Positions 45,759 through 54,296 of a stretch of DNA of 64,000 nt are shown here, piece after piece. The translations under genes and the position numbers were made by a program. The notes under the pieces were generated by a model. It was not told the DNA's origin. It ran no database searches and worked only from the letters and a program-made list of their open reading frames with translations. Position 1 is the stretch's first letter. Every line of letters begins with the position of its first letter. The stretch comes from Cohaesibacter sp. ES.047 (GTDB lineage Bacteria; Pseudomonadota; Alphaproteobacteria; Rhizobiales; Cohaesibacteraceae): positions 2,328,501 through 2,392,500 of the forward strand of contig NZ_LT907844.1 of NCBI RefSeq assembly GCF_900215505.1. The letters are read 5' to 3'.

Positions 45759-48700
45759 CTACTTCTGCCCCCGCCTGCGGATGGCGGTCATGTTCCATGT
45801 GTTGAGCAGGGCACGCAGCTGTGCCGGTTTCACCGGCTTGTTGAGCAGGGCCATGTCTTTTGACCTTGCCTCGTCACGGACCTCGGAGGTGCGGTCGGCG
45901 GTGATCAGACTGGCCATGATGTGATTGCCAAATTCCCGGCGCAGGATTTCGCAGGTTTCCGTTCCCAGCATATCATCCAGATGATAGTCGATAAGAATGC
46001 CATCCAGCGGCTTTTCACTTTCTCTGACCTTGATCTTGGCGTCGTCCACATCAGCGGCCGTAAGCACGATGCAGCCCCAGCCTTCGAGCATGGCCCGCAT
46101 TCCGTCAAGAATGACAGGCTCGTTGTCGATGCACAGAATATGCAGATCGCTGAGCGGCTGTTTCGCCATTGACGGGGGCGCTTCGGCCCGTCGCGCGCTG
46201 TGCAGCAGGCGGAAGGCCGGCAGCTTGACCCCAAAGGCAGAGCCGACATTCGGGGTCGACATCAAGCGGATGGGGTGATCAAGCACCCGTCCGATGCGAT
46301 CCACGATGGACAGCCCCAGACCAAGGCCCGCGGCGATGCGAGCACCCTCATCAAGGCGCTGGAATTCAAGGAAGATCTCCTCTTGCTTGGCCTCGGGGAT
46401 ACCAACGCCCGTATCGTGAATCTGCACTTCGATGGCGCCAGCCAATCGGCGGCACCCGACCAGCACCCGTCCTTGGGTGGTGTATTTGATGGCGTTGGAA
46501 ATGAGGTTCTGCAACAGACGCCGCAAAAGTTGCTTGTCAGAGCGGACATGCAGACCACACGATACAATCTTGAGCTCTAGGCCCTTTTCCTTGGCCTGCG
46601 GTTCAAAGTCGATCCGCATCCGGTCGAGCAGTTCATCGATCGGAAAGGCTGAGATCTGCGGTTTCATCGCGCCGGAATCAAGCCGTGCGATATCGAGCAA
46701 TGCTGCCAGAATGTCTTCGACCGCTTCCAGTGAGCTGTCGATGTTGGTCGCCATCACGGAGCTTTCGGCAATTCTGGCATCTTCGGTTTTCTCGGCGATG
46801 GTCTCGAGGCGATTGACCAGCGCCGTGGTGTAAAGGCGCGCGGCATTCATCGGCTGCATGATGTCGTGGCCGGCGGCAGCCAGAAAGCGGGTCTTTGAAA
46901 TATTCGCCTCTTCCGCGTCCTGCTTGGCACTCCTGAGGGCATCGTTCAGATGCATCAATTCGCGCGTGCGGTCCTTGACCCTCCGCTCGAGGGTTTCGTT
47001 CGAGGCTTCGAGCGCCCTTTCGGCCCGAACCCGTTCGGATACATCACTGAAGGTGATCACGACACCGCCGTCCGGCATCGCATTGGCCCGCACATCAAGG
47101 GTCATTTCCGAGCTGGCCATATGCTCCTGATAGGGGGCCTGTTGCACCACGATGAGATCGATCCGCTCGTTGACGAGCATGTCGACCGGACCGTCACCAA
47201 GGTCTCCTCGGGCGGCAATGTGATGCAGGATCGAGGGCAGGGGGGTGCCAACCTGGCCGAACTCTGCGGGGATCTTGAGAAGGTCCCGAAAGGGCTTGTT
47301 CCATAAGGTCAGGCGCAGATCCGGATCGAACACCGCAATGCCCTGGCGCACATGGTTGAGCGCGGTCTGCAGCAGATCCCGGTTGTACTGCAGGGCTTCT
47401 GACGCATCGTCCAAAAGCTTCATCGTCCCTTTGGGGGCGACTTCCCGTCGCTTGAGCAGAAGACTCATCAGCAGCCGGGATGAGGCCGACCCGATGGCGC
47501 TGGCCAGCAGTTGTTCCGCAAAGCGCAGGAACTGCGGATCCACCTCCATGTTGCGATCATAGGTCGTATCGCGCTGCTGGGCATGGGCGCGGAATGACCG
47601 CTGTGTGCGCTCGGCACCCAGATAACGCGCCACCATGTCCTTAAGGTCTCCAACCGTCAGCATCGTGCGCCACAGCCTGAGCGCTGGCGAAGGGCGCAAT
47701 TCGTCCGGCACGAACACATTGGCCTGCAGACGTTCGATCAGCTCCGGCCTGCGAGACACGGAGCCTGCGGTATAGGCAATGAAATTGAACAACAAGCTCC
47801 AGAAGACGCCATGCAGCAAAGGTGGCAGGTCGGTGCCGAACAGGGCCTGCGGTTTGAGGAAGGGGATGTCGAACGGGCCGTGATGGATGAAGTCCAGCGG
47901 GAATAGGCCGGATTGCGCAAACATGGGCATCAGCAGGGTATAGACCCATATGGTGAAGCCGATCACCAGACCGGCAATCGCTCCGCGCGCATTGGCACGC
48001 TTCCAGACAAGCCCGCCAAGCAGCGCCGGCAAAAACTGGGCCATGGCAGCAAAGGCGATGAGGCCAATTTGTGCCAGAGCCGTATTGTTCACCGCTGTGC
48101 GATAGAAGGCATAGGCGAGCGTGAACATCAACAGAATCGCCAGTCGCCGTACATTGAGCAGAGCGCGGCCCATGTCGGGCGTATAGATCGCCTGATCGGC
48201 GTGGCGACGCAAAAAGATCGGCAGCACCAGATCATTCGAGATCATGATCGCGAGCGCGACCGATGAGATGATGACCATCGCCGTTGCCGCCGAAAGCCCG
48301 CCAAGGAAGGCAACCAGCGTGACGAATTCCGATCCAGCCGTCATCGGCAGCGTCAGCACGTAGCTGTCCGCATCCACATCAGCACCCAGAAGGATCTGCC
48401 CGGCAAGGGCGATGGGAATGACGAACAGATTGATCAGAACCAGATAGGTGGGAAAGAGCCAGGTTGCACGGCGCAGGGACGCTTCCGAGGTATTCTCCAC
48501 CACGGCAACGTGGAACTGTCGAGGCAGCAGGATGGCGGCCCCTGATGACAGAATGATCAGCACGATCCAGTTGATGGCATCAGGGCCCTTGTTGGCAGGG
48601 CCAAGCGCGGAAATGCCCGCTTCTGCCGCCTGCATCCACAGGTCAGACGGGCCATCGAACATCCAGAAGGTGACGAAAATACCGACAATCAGGAAGGCGA

Positions 48701-49319
48701 TCAGCTTGATGACACTTTCGGTCGCCACAGCCAGGATCAGCCCGCCCTGATGCTCGGTGGCGTCCGCATGACGCGTGCCGAACAGGATGGCGAAGATGGC
48801 CATCGCGATGGCTACAAAAAAGGCGATGTCGGCGAGAACCGGAAGCTGGTCATTGGGGAAGGAGAAGTGCAGATGCTCCATCAGAATGGCAACCGACGTT
48901 GCCACCGCTTTGAGCTGCAGCGCGATATAGGGCATCGTGCCAACAACCGCGATCACCGTCGCCACGGCCGCCACCTGCTGGTTCTTGCCATATCGGGCAC
49001 CGAGGAAATCGGCGATTGAGGTAATGCGTTCGGTCTTTGACAGTTTGATAATGCGCCAGACCAGCGGGAAGCCTAGCGTGAAAACGATCATCGGCCCGAT
49101 GTAGATAGTCAGAAAATCAAGGCCGCTGGTCTGTGCGAGGCCAACCGAGCCGAAAAACGTCCAGCTCGTGCAATAGACGGCCAGCGACAGCGCATAGAGA
49201 TTTGGATTGCGTTGTCCGGGCGGGCGCTTGCGCGCACGGTGATCCCCATAGGATGCGATGGCAAACAACAGCCCGATATATGTCAGGGTCGTCATAACGA
49301 CCATCCAGCCTTGCATCAT
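45759..49319 (-). CDS. crbS: Hybrid sensor histidine kinase with SLC5 transporter-like sensor (CrbS/CbrA-like)
   Basis: An 1186-residue protein. Residues ~1-520 form a sodium/solute symporter (SLC5) domain with about 13 membrane segments. A STAC-type linker follows (~560-635, DLKDMVARYLGAERTQRSF, EQLLASAIGSASSRLLMSLLL), then a PAS domain (~650-760), a coiled coil, HisKA with His818 in AAGHDIMQPMNAARL, HATPase (NAIKYTTQGRVLVG, GVGIPEAKQE, GLGLGLSIVDRIG) and a C-terminal receiver with Asp1111 in GILIDYHLDD. CrbS and CbrA share this order. CrbS senses acetate-linked signals; this one probably acts through the nearby LuxR-type regulator. Confidence 0.92.
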   Translation of the reverse strand: MMQGWMVVMTTLTYIGLLFAIASYGDHRARKRPPGQRNPNLYALSLAVYCTSWTFFGSVGLAQTSGLDFLTIYIGPMIVFTLGFPLVWRIIKLSKTERITSIADFLGARYGKNQQVAAVATVIAVVGTMPYIALQLKAVATSVAILMEHLHFSFPNDQLPVLADIAFFVAIAMAIFAILFGTRHADATEHQGGLILAVATESVIKLIAFLIVGIFVTFWMFDGPSDLWMQAAEAGISALGPANKGPDAINWIVLIILSSGAAILLPRQFHVAVVENTSEASLRRATWLFPTYLVLINLFVIPIALAGQILLGADVDADSYVLTLPMTAGSEFVTLVAFLGGLSAATAMVIISSVALAIMISNDLVLPIFLRRHADQAIYTPDMGRALLNVRRLAILLMFTLAYAFYRTAVNNTALAQIGLIAFAAMAQFLPALLGGLVWKRANARGAIAGLVIGFTIWVYTLLMPMFAQSGLFPLDFIHHGPFDIPFLKPQALFGTDLPPLLHGVFWSLLFNFIAYTAGSVSRRPELIERLQANVFVPDELRPSPALRLWRTMLTVGDLKDMVARYLGAERTQRSFRAHAQQRDTTYDRNMEVDPQFLRFAEQLLASAIGSASSRLLMSLLLKRREVAPKGTMKLLDDASEALQYNRDLLQTALNHVRQGIAVFDPDLRLTLWNKPFRDLLKIPAEFGQVGTPLPSILHHIAARGDLGDGPVDMLVNERIDLIVVQQAPYQEHMASSEMTLDVRANAMPDGGVVITFSDVSERVRAERALEASNETLERRVKDRTRELMHLNDALRSAKQDAEEANISKTRFLAAAGHDIMQPMNAARLYTTALVNRLETIAEKTEDARIAESSVMATNIDSSLEAVEDILAALLDIARLDSGAMKPQISAFPIDELLDRMRIDFEPQAKEKGLELKIVSCGLHVRSDKQLLRRLLQNLISNAIKYTTQGRVLVGCRRLAGAIEVQIHDTGVGIPEAKQEEIFLEFQRLDEGARIAAGLGLGLSIVDRIGRVLDHPIRLMSTPNVGSAFGVKLPAFRLLHSARRAEAPPSMAKQPLSDLHILCIDNEPVILDGMRAMLEGWGCIVLTAADVDDAKIKVRESEKPLDGILIDYHLDDMLGTETCEILRREFGNHIMASLITADRTSEVRDEARSKDMALLNKPVKPAQLRALLNTWNMTAIRRRGQK

Positions 49320-49574
49320 TCACCGCAATCCTTCCTCACTCATGAAAAAGCTATAGCACATGCATTTTCAATGGAAGGTGTGAAGCGTCAGGAAGCGACA
49401 TGCTTAGACGAATTTTCAAGAGAATAAATGCCTTCTGAGCCTGACGCGAGGTCAGCACCTGCCTCAAATGCATTGTCTCTTGCATTGCGACAGCTTTCTG
49501 AGCGAGGATATCCCAAGCACGCTATTTCACGTCCCCCCGCAGAGTTTTCCATTCAATAAGACCAAGGAAAGACA

Positions 49575-50789
49575 ATGGCTTCGTCGCATTCCTCCGATAC
49601 GGCGCCTGATCTGGGCCGAGACCTTTTGGCCAATTTGAGCCACGAAGCAACAAAGACGCCGCCAAGCGGCATCGTTGATATACGCAGCTACGCCGCAGAT
49701 CGACAGGATGTCGTGCCGCTCTGGGTCGGCGAGGGATGCATGCCAACGCCGGACTTTATTTGCGAGGCGGCCAACCAGTCGCTCAAGGCCGGCGAGACTT
49801 TCTATACACACCAGTGCGGCATTCCGGAATTGCGCGAGGCCATCGCTCGCTATCATGAGCGGCTTTATGGTCGGCCCTTTTCAACGGAACGCTTCTTTGT
49901 GACCGGATCGGGGATGCAGGCGATCCAGATCGCGGTCCGCATTCTGGCCAGCCCCGGCGACGAGATTGTCGTGCCGACCCCCGCATGGCCAAACTTGGCT
50001 GCGGCGGTACAGGTCGCCAGCGCCCGCCCCGTGGAAGTGCCGCTCGACTTCTCCCCCGAGGGCTGGCATCTCGACCTCGACAAGCTGTTTGCTGCCTGCA
50101 CTGAGCGCACCAAGGCGTTGTTCATCAATTCCCCGTCCAATCCGACAGGCTGGGTTGCCTCCAGCGATCAGATCAAGGCGATCCTCGACTTTGCCCGCGA
50201 GCGGGATCTCTGGATCATTGCCGACGAGATCTACACCCGCTGCTATTATGGCGAGGATCGAGCGACCGCGCCGTCCTTCTATGACATCTGTGAAGAGAAT
50301 GACAAAATCTTCTTCGTCAACTCCATGTCCAAGAACTGGGCCATGACCGGTTGGCGTGTCGGCTGGCTCAGCGCCCCGCCTGCGCTCGGCGACATCATCA
50401 GCAACCTGATTCAGTATTCGACTTCCGGCGTAGCCCCCTTCATGCAGCGCGCTGCGGTCGTTGCACTGAATAACGGTGAGTTATTTATAACTGAACAAAT
50501 CGAGAGAGCCCGCGAAGGGCGAACAAAGCTGCTGACGGCCTTCGCCGGGCACAATTCGCTTAAGTATGCGCCGCCAATGGGAAGTTTCTACTTCTTTTTC
50601 GGGCTGGACGGGGTGACGGATGCGCTTCCTGTCACCCGAAAACTGGTTGATGAAGCCGGTGTTGGATTGGCACCCGGGTTTGCGTTCGGTCAAAGCGGGT
50701 CCGCGTTTATGCGACTATGTTTCGCAACAAACCCGGATCAGATGGATAAGGCCATTGATCGCTTGACGCATTGGTTAATTAGACAATAG
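49575..50789 (+). CDS. PLP-dependent aminotransferase, class I/II (aspartate aminotransferase-like)
   Basis: A 404-residue fold-type I aminotransferase. The nucleotide shows the usual sequence: GVGSGMQAIQIA-like cofactor loop (VTGSGMQAIQIAV), INSPSNPTGWVAS with the conserved Asn, IIADEIYTRCYY with Asp and Tyr for PLP, and the Schiff-base lysine in VNSMSKNWAMTGWRVGWL (~250). The C-terminal carboxylate-binding Arg is in FMRLCFATN. The amino donor cannot be told. It is divergent from the CrbS-like gene and upstream of fixL, with 53 bases between its stop and the fixL start. AAGGAAAG precedes the ATG. Confidence 0.93.
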   Translation: MASSHSSDTAPDLGRDLLANLSHEATKTPPSGIVDIRSYAADRQDVVPLWVGEGCMPTPDFICEAANQSLKAGETFYTHQCGIPELREAIARYHERLYGRPFSTERFFVTGSGMQAIQIAVRILASPGDEIVVPTPAWPNLAAAVQVASARPVEVPLDFSPEGWHLDLDKLFAACTERTKALFINSPSNPTGWVASSDQIKAILDFARERDLWIIADEIYTRCYYGEDRATAPSFYDICEENDKIFFVNSMSKNWAMTGWRVGWLSAPPALGDIISNLIQYSTSGVAPFMQRAAVVALNNGELFITEQIERAREGRTKLLTAFAGHNSLKYAPPMGSFYFFFGLDGVTDALPVTRKLVDEAGVGLAPGFAFGQSGSAFMRLCFATNPDQMDKAIDRLTHWLIRQ

Positions 50790-50842
50790 TCGCGGAAATC
50801 CGGGTTTCTTGGACATGAAACAAACCATAGAGACCCCCTGGA

Positions 50843-52123
50843 ATGGATGGAACGCTAACCATCAATGGCCCCAAGCATACCGATGGCCTGACCGTTGAGA
50901 GACAAGAAAAGCCTTTTCATCCTATCGAGCATGTGGATGCAAGGCTGATATCCCTTCTCGACATGGCTGCGGATTCCATTTGTCTGATCGATGATCATTC
51001 CCGCATCCTGCTGTTCAACAAGGCTTCGGAAACCCTGTTCGGATACAGCGCCGAGGATGTCATCGGCCAGCGCGTCGATATCCTTATGCCACAAAAATAT
51101 GCCGAGCATCACGATGGCTGGATCGCGCGTTATCTCGAAACCGGCGAGCATTCCATCATCGGGATCGGCCGCGAGGTTCAGGGACAGCACAAGGACGGAA
51201 CGACCTTCCCGTTCGATCTTTCCGTCGGGGTTGCAGAGACCGAAAATGGCAAGCAGTTCATTGGTGTGATGCGCGACCTGCGCGCACGCAAGGAAGATGA
51301 ACAGCGCCTTCGCAGTCTGCAGACCGAACTCAATCAGATGACGCGCATCAATGCGATGGATGAGATGGGGGCAACCGTCGCCCACGAGCTCAATCAGCCG
51401 CTGACCGCGATCATCCTTTACCTTCAGGCCGTCGAGCGCAAAGTCTCCAAGCTGGCAGACAGGGGCCCCATCACGTCCGAAGATGTCGAGCAATTGTCCG
51501 ATCTGTGCGGCCGGGCCATTCAGGAAGCACAGCGCTCCTCGTCGCTGCTGCAACGCATCCGCTCGATCATCGAGAAGAAGGAACCCGAACGGACGACGTG
51601 CGATCTGGTTGAGATCATCCGCAAGGCACACAAACTGTCTTTGGTTGGTTTTTCGGCAACCGATGTCTTCATCGATCTTTCTGCCCCTGATGATCTGCCG
51701 CCCGTGTCTGTCGATCCTGTTCAGATCGAGCAGATCTTTCTCAATCTTTTGCGCAACGCCTTTCAGGCGATGCGCGAGGTTGAACAGAAGGCCATCAAGA
51801 TCAGTCTCAAGATCGTCACCGACGAGGAGGATCGCCGCGACAGACTGCAGGTCCGGTTCCAGGATACCGGATCGGGCATTCCGGACAGTCATCGCAAGAA
51901 CCTGTTCAAGGCCTTCGATTCCGAACGACGCAATGGCATGGGTCTGGGCCTGGCCATCGCGCGATCCATCGCCCAGAACCATGGTGGCAGCCTCGATCTG
52001 GCACCGTTTGACGAAGCCCAGCCGGGTGCCTGTTTCCTCCTCACCCTGCCCATCGCCTCCTCACCCTCGGACGAATCCGAACCCAAGACAGAGTCTTCCG
52101 AGAGCATGGATGGCAGCCAGTAA
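50843..52123 (+). CDS. fixL: Soluble oxygen-sensing histidine kinase FixL
   Basis: A 426-residue kinase without membrane segments, like Bradyrhizobium FixL. The PAS domain (~33-150) carries the FixL heme pocket: His90 in AEHHDGWIARYLETGE is followed exactly 20 residues later by Arg110 in IIGIGREV, matching the heme-ligand His and oxygen-contact Arg of known FixL. The kinase part has phosphoacceptor His181 in TVAHELNQPLTA, the N-box NLLRNAFQAM and GTP-type loops DTGSGIP and GMGLGLAIA. Oxygen bound to heme should switch the kinase off. fixJ follows after 46 bases. Confidence 0.94.
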   Translation: MDGTLTINGPKHTDGLTVERQEKPFHPIEHVDARLISLLDMAADSICLIDDHSRILLFNKASETLFGYSAEDVIGQRVDILMPQKYAEHHDGWIARYLETGEHSIIGIGREVQGQHKDGTTFPFDLSVGVAETENGKQFIGVMRDLRARKEDEQRLRSLQTELNQMTRINAMDEMGATVAHELNQPLTAIILYLQAVERKVSKLADRGPITSEDVEQLSDLCGRAIQEAQRSSSLLQRIRSIIEKKEPERTTCDLVEIIRKAHKLSLVGFSATDVFIDLSAPDDLPPVSVDPVQIEQIFLNLLRNAFQAMREVEQKAIKISLKIVTDEEDRRDRLQVRFQDTGSGIPDSHRKNLFKAFDSERRNGMGLGLAIARSIAQNHGGSLDLAPFDEAQPGACFLLTLPIASSPSDESEPKTESSESMDGSQ

Positions 52124-52169
52124 ACAGCGTTCCGGCCACCTAGCCCGATGAAAGCCAAGAGGCAACTTG

Positions 52170-52787
52170 ATGACAACTGATTTGCACCCTTCTATCCATA
52201 TCGTTGACGACGATCCCGCCGTCCGGGATGCTTTGTCCGTATTGTTCGAGCTGGAAGGATATCAGGTCGAAACCTTTTCCAATGGCGAGGATTTCCTTGC
52301 CTTCTCGCGTGAAAATGTTCCGTCCGTTATCCTGCTCGACGTACATATGCCGGGCCGCTCCGGTCTGGAAGTGATGGAAGAACTGGCGGCTCGCCATGTC
52401 GCAGCCCCCGTCATGATCATTTCCGGCCAGGGGGACATCCCAATGGCCGTCAATGCGATCAAGATGGGCGCCCATGACTTTATAGAAAAACCGTTTGATG
52501 GCACCGAAGTGGTCGACCGGATCGAGAAAATTCTCGAAACCGCTAAAAAGATTCCGGATGCAGGCCAGTCGGCGCTCACCAACTGGAGCTTCCCCAATGC
52601 GGAGTCCCTGACACCGCGCGAGCGGGATGTTTTGCTCCAGATTACGCAAGGGGCATCGAACAAGGAAGCGGGACAGCATCTTGCCATCTCCCCGCGCACC
52701 ATCGAGGTGCATCGTGCTCGCATCATGGAAAAGCTCAAAGCGCGCAATACGGCGGATCTGGTTCGAATCGTTCTGACCGGCCATTGA
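52170..52787 (+). CDS. fixJ: Response regulator FixJ
   Basis: A 205-residue regulator. The receiver domain has DDD at 13-15, phosphoacceptor Asp57 in VILLDVHMPG, the switch SGQGDIPMAV and Lys107 in FIEKPFDG; SGxGDIPMAV is a FixJ hallmark. The C-terminal LuxR-type HTH (~140-200) reads LTPRERDVLLQITQGASNKE and RTIEVHRARIMEKL. Phosphorylated by FixL at low oxygen, it should activate fixK. AGAGG precedes the ATG, and TTG at 52167 is a possible alternative. A hairpin terminator follows at 52828. Confidence 0.95.
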   Translation: MTTDLHPSIHIVDDDPAVRDALSVLFELEGYQVETFSNGEDFLAFSRENVPSVILLDVHMPGRSGLEVMEELAARHVAAPVMIISGQGDIPMAVNAIKMGAHDFIEKPFDGTEVVDRIEKILETAKKIPDAGQSALTNWSFPNAESLTPRERDVLLQITQGASNKEAGQHLAISPRTIEVHRARIMEKLKARNTADLVRIVLTGH

Positions 52788-52827
52788 GCCAACAAGACGA
52801 ATCCAGTCTTTTTAACCCCAAATTCTT

Positions 52828-52860
52828 CAACCCCGGTCCCTTGGATCGAGGTTGTGTTTT
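52828..52860 (+). terminator. Hairpin terminator after fixLJ
   Basis: CAACCCCGGTCC-CTT-GGATCGAGGTTG forms a twelve-position stem with one mismatch and one G-T pair, followed by TGTTTT. A weaker hairpin with TTTT (52794-52813) precedes it. Confidence 0.7.
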
Positions 52861-52942
52861 ACATCGCCTGTGATCGATGTGAACTGGTCCTCTGCGCCCT
52901 TCGCAGATAGATTGAGGTGCACAGTGATTTGCAGTCTTCCTT

Positions 52943-52952
52943 TTACGTAAAG
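52943..52952. promoter_or_regulatory. ACGT palindrome upstream of fixK (possible FixJ site)
   Basis: TTTACGTAAA is a perfect ten-base palindrome 500 bases before the fixK start. A related TTACGTAA lies at 53022-53029. Phospho-FixJ is the expected activator of fixK, but my memory of its site consensus is not exact, so the link is tentative. Confidence 0.35.
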
Positions 52953-53198
52953 TGAAGGTGCCTGCTTTTTACGAGCGGGTAATCAATTTCACATCTCAAG
53001 CCATGTGCTTAATCCATAAATTACGTAAGATTAGGCGGATATATACGACTTTTGCACAGGACAACAATGCGCTGTTGCGCCTTAGATGTTCCGTTTTCTC
53101 ATACATGCACTTGATGGGCATTTTTCCAGATAAAGGAATCGCTGATTGAGACGCGGTTTTCTTGCGAAGCTTGTGTTCGCCCACAGCGGAAAATTTGT

Positions 53199-53212
53199 TT
53201 GATCTACAACAA
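53199..53212. promoter_or_regulatory. FNR/FixK-type box with one mismatch upstream of fixK
   Basis: TTGATCTACAACAA fits TTGAT-N4-ATCAA with one mismatch (AACAA). It lies about 240 bases before the fixK start and could mediate autoregulation. Confidence 0.4.
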
Positions 53213-53450
53213 ACTAGCCTTCAATTTGTCTATATGTGTGTAGAAAATAAACGTGTTTGACGGAAAATTAAGGCTAATACGCACCTTGTCCGCCATGGTA
53301 TTTCCGTTCATGATAAGGGTAAATACGTGTAAGTTCGTTTTTCAAATGGACAGATTGCGACAAGATGAAACATGTCGTATAGGTGCTGGCAGTCTTTGGC
53401 ATAAGACATGAAATGTGGGACACCAGCCCTGCATAAGGGGAGTTGCTGAG

Positions 53451-54176
53451 ATGTCGGAAGAACGCTATATCAAACTGGCAAGTCATAGTGCACAAAACCG
53501 TGTGCTTCCTTCACAGCCCCCTCTTAAGGCAAAAAGCGAATATAAAGGCATCATGTCAAGCGAGCAAAGCCGGCACAAAACCTTTCCCTCCCACGGTGTC
53601 GTTTTCTTCGAGGGCGATCCGGCCAACAATATCTATGAAGTGGCCGATGGTTCGGTCATGCTCTACAAGCTTTTGCCCGATGGCAGGCGTCAAGTGGTGG
53701 AGATTCTGGGGCCGGGTGACCTGTTTGGCGTTCCTGCTGGCGATGTTTATGACACGTCTGCGGAAACCCTCACGGAAACTCTCGTGCACATGATCTCCAA
53801 GAAGGATGCGGAAGGCTCCAATGAGCTTCAGCAGCACATGAGGAAATGCCTGGTGTCTCAGGTTCAGAATCTTCATGAGCATGCGGTGCTTCTGGGGCGC
53901 AAATCAGCGCACGAACGCGTGGCATCCTTCCTTATGCGTTTTGTACCCAGCCGCGGTGGCTTCGAATGCATCGGACCCGAAGAAGGGGAAGATCAGTCTG
54001 TGGTGACCCTGCACATGACGCGTCAGGAAATCGCCGACTATCTTGGACTGACCATTGAGACCGTCAGTCGCGTCCTGTCCGACATGAAACGCCGCAAGGT
54101 CATCACGATGGAAAAACAGGACCGGATCCGCATCATGAATGTTTGTGGTCTGTGTCATCTGACCGGCAAATACTGA
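53451..54176 (+). CDS. fixK: Crp/Fnr-family regulator FixK
   Basis: From the ATG at 53451 (GGGGAG upstream) the protein has 241 residues. The cyclic-nucleotide-binding-like domain (~40-150) includes VVFFEGDPANNIYEVADGSVMLYKL. The HTH (~180-215) contains TRQEIADYLGLTIETVSRVLSDMKRRKVI; the ETVSR recognition helix is that of FNR/FixK proteins reading TTGA-N6-TCAA. There is no N-terminal cysteine cluster, so it is FixK-type rather than an oxygen-labile FnrN. The last residues are VCGLCHLTGKY, a CxxCH arrangement unusual for this family as I know it. Its neighbours hemN and ccoNOQP carry matching boxes. Confidence 0.92.
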   Translation: MSEERYIKLASHSAQNRVLPSQPPLKAKSEYKGIMSSEQSRHKTFPSHGVVFFEGDPANNIYEVADGSVMLYKLLPDGRRQVVEILGPGDLFGVPAGDVYDTSAETLTETLVHMISKKDAEGSNELQQHMRKCLVSQVQNLHEHAVLLGRKSAHERVASFLMRFVPSRGGFECIGPEEGEDQSVVTLHMTRQEIADYLGLTIETVSRVLSDMKRRKVITMEKQDRIRIMNVCGLCHLTGKY

Positions 54177-54296
54177 TCGATCCTTAAGCCGCTCCAAGCG
54201 CGCTACTACCTCATCAGAAAACTGGAATACGCCACCCGCTAGCATAGCTTGCCAGCGCGAGGCGGCGTGATTCGGTCGTGGCAGGTCTGGCAGCTG

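Larger units (their letters stand above)
52788..53450. other. Long regulatory region between fixJ and fixK
   Basis: A 663-base AT-richer gap. It holds the fixLJ terminator, two ACGTAA-centred palindromes (52943-52952 and 53022-53029) and an FNR/FixK-type half-perfect box (53199-53212). Short frames inside it have no ribosome sites or recognisable products. It is probably the fixK promoter with a long leader. Confidence 0.6.

Noticed and set aside
52952-53184. Short frames between fixJ and fixK
   Set aside because: They cover the probable regulatory palindromes, have poor starts, and the two strands compete without either looking protein-like.
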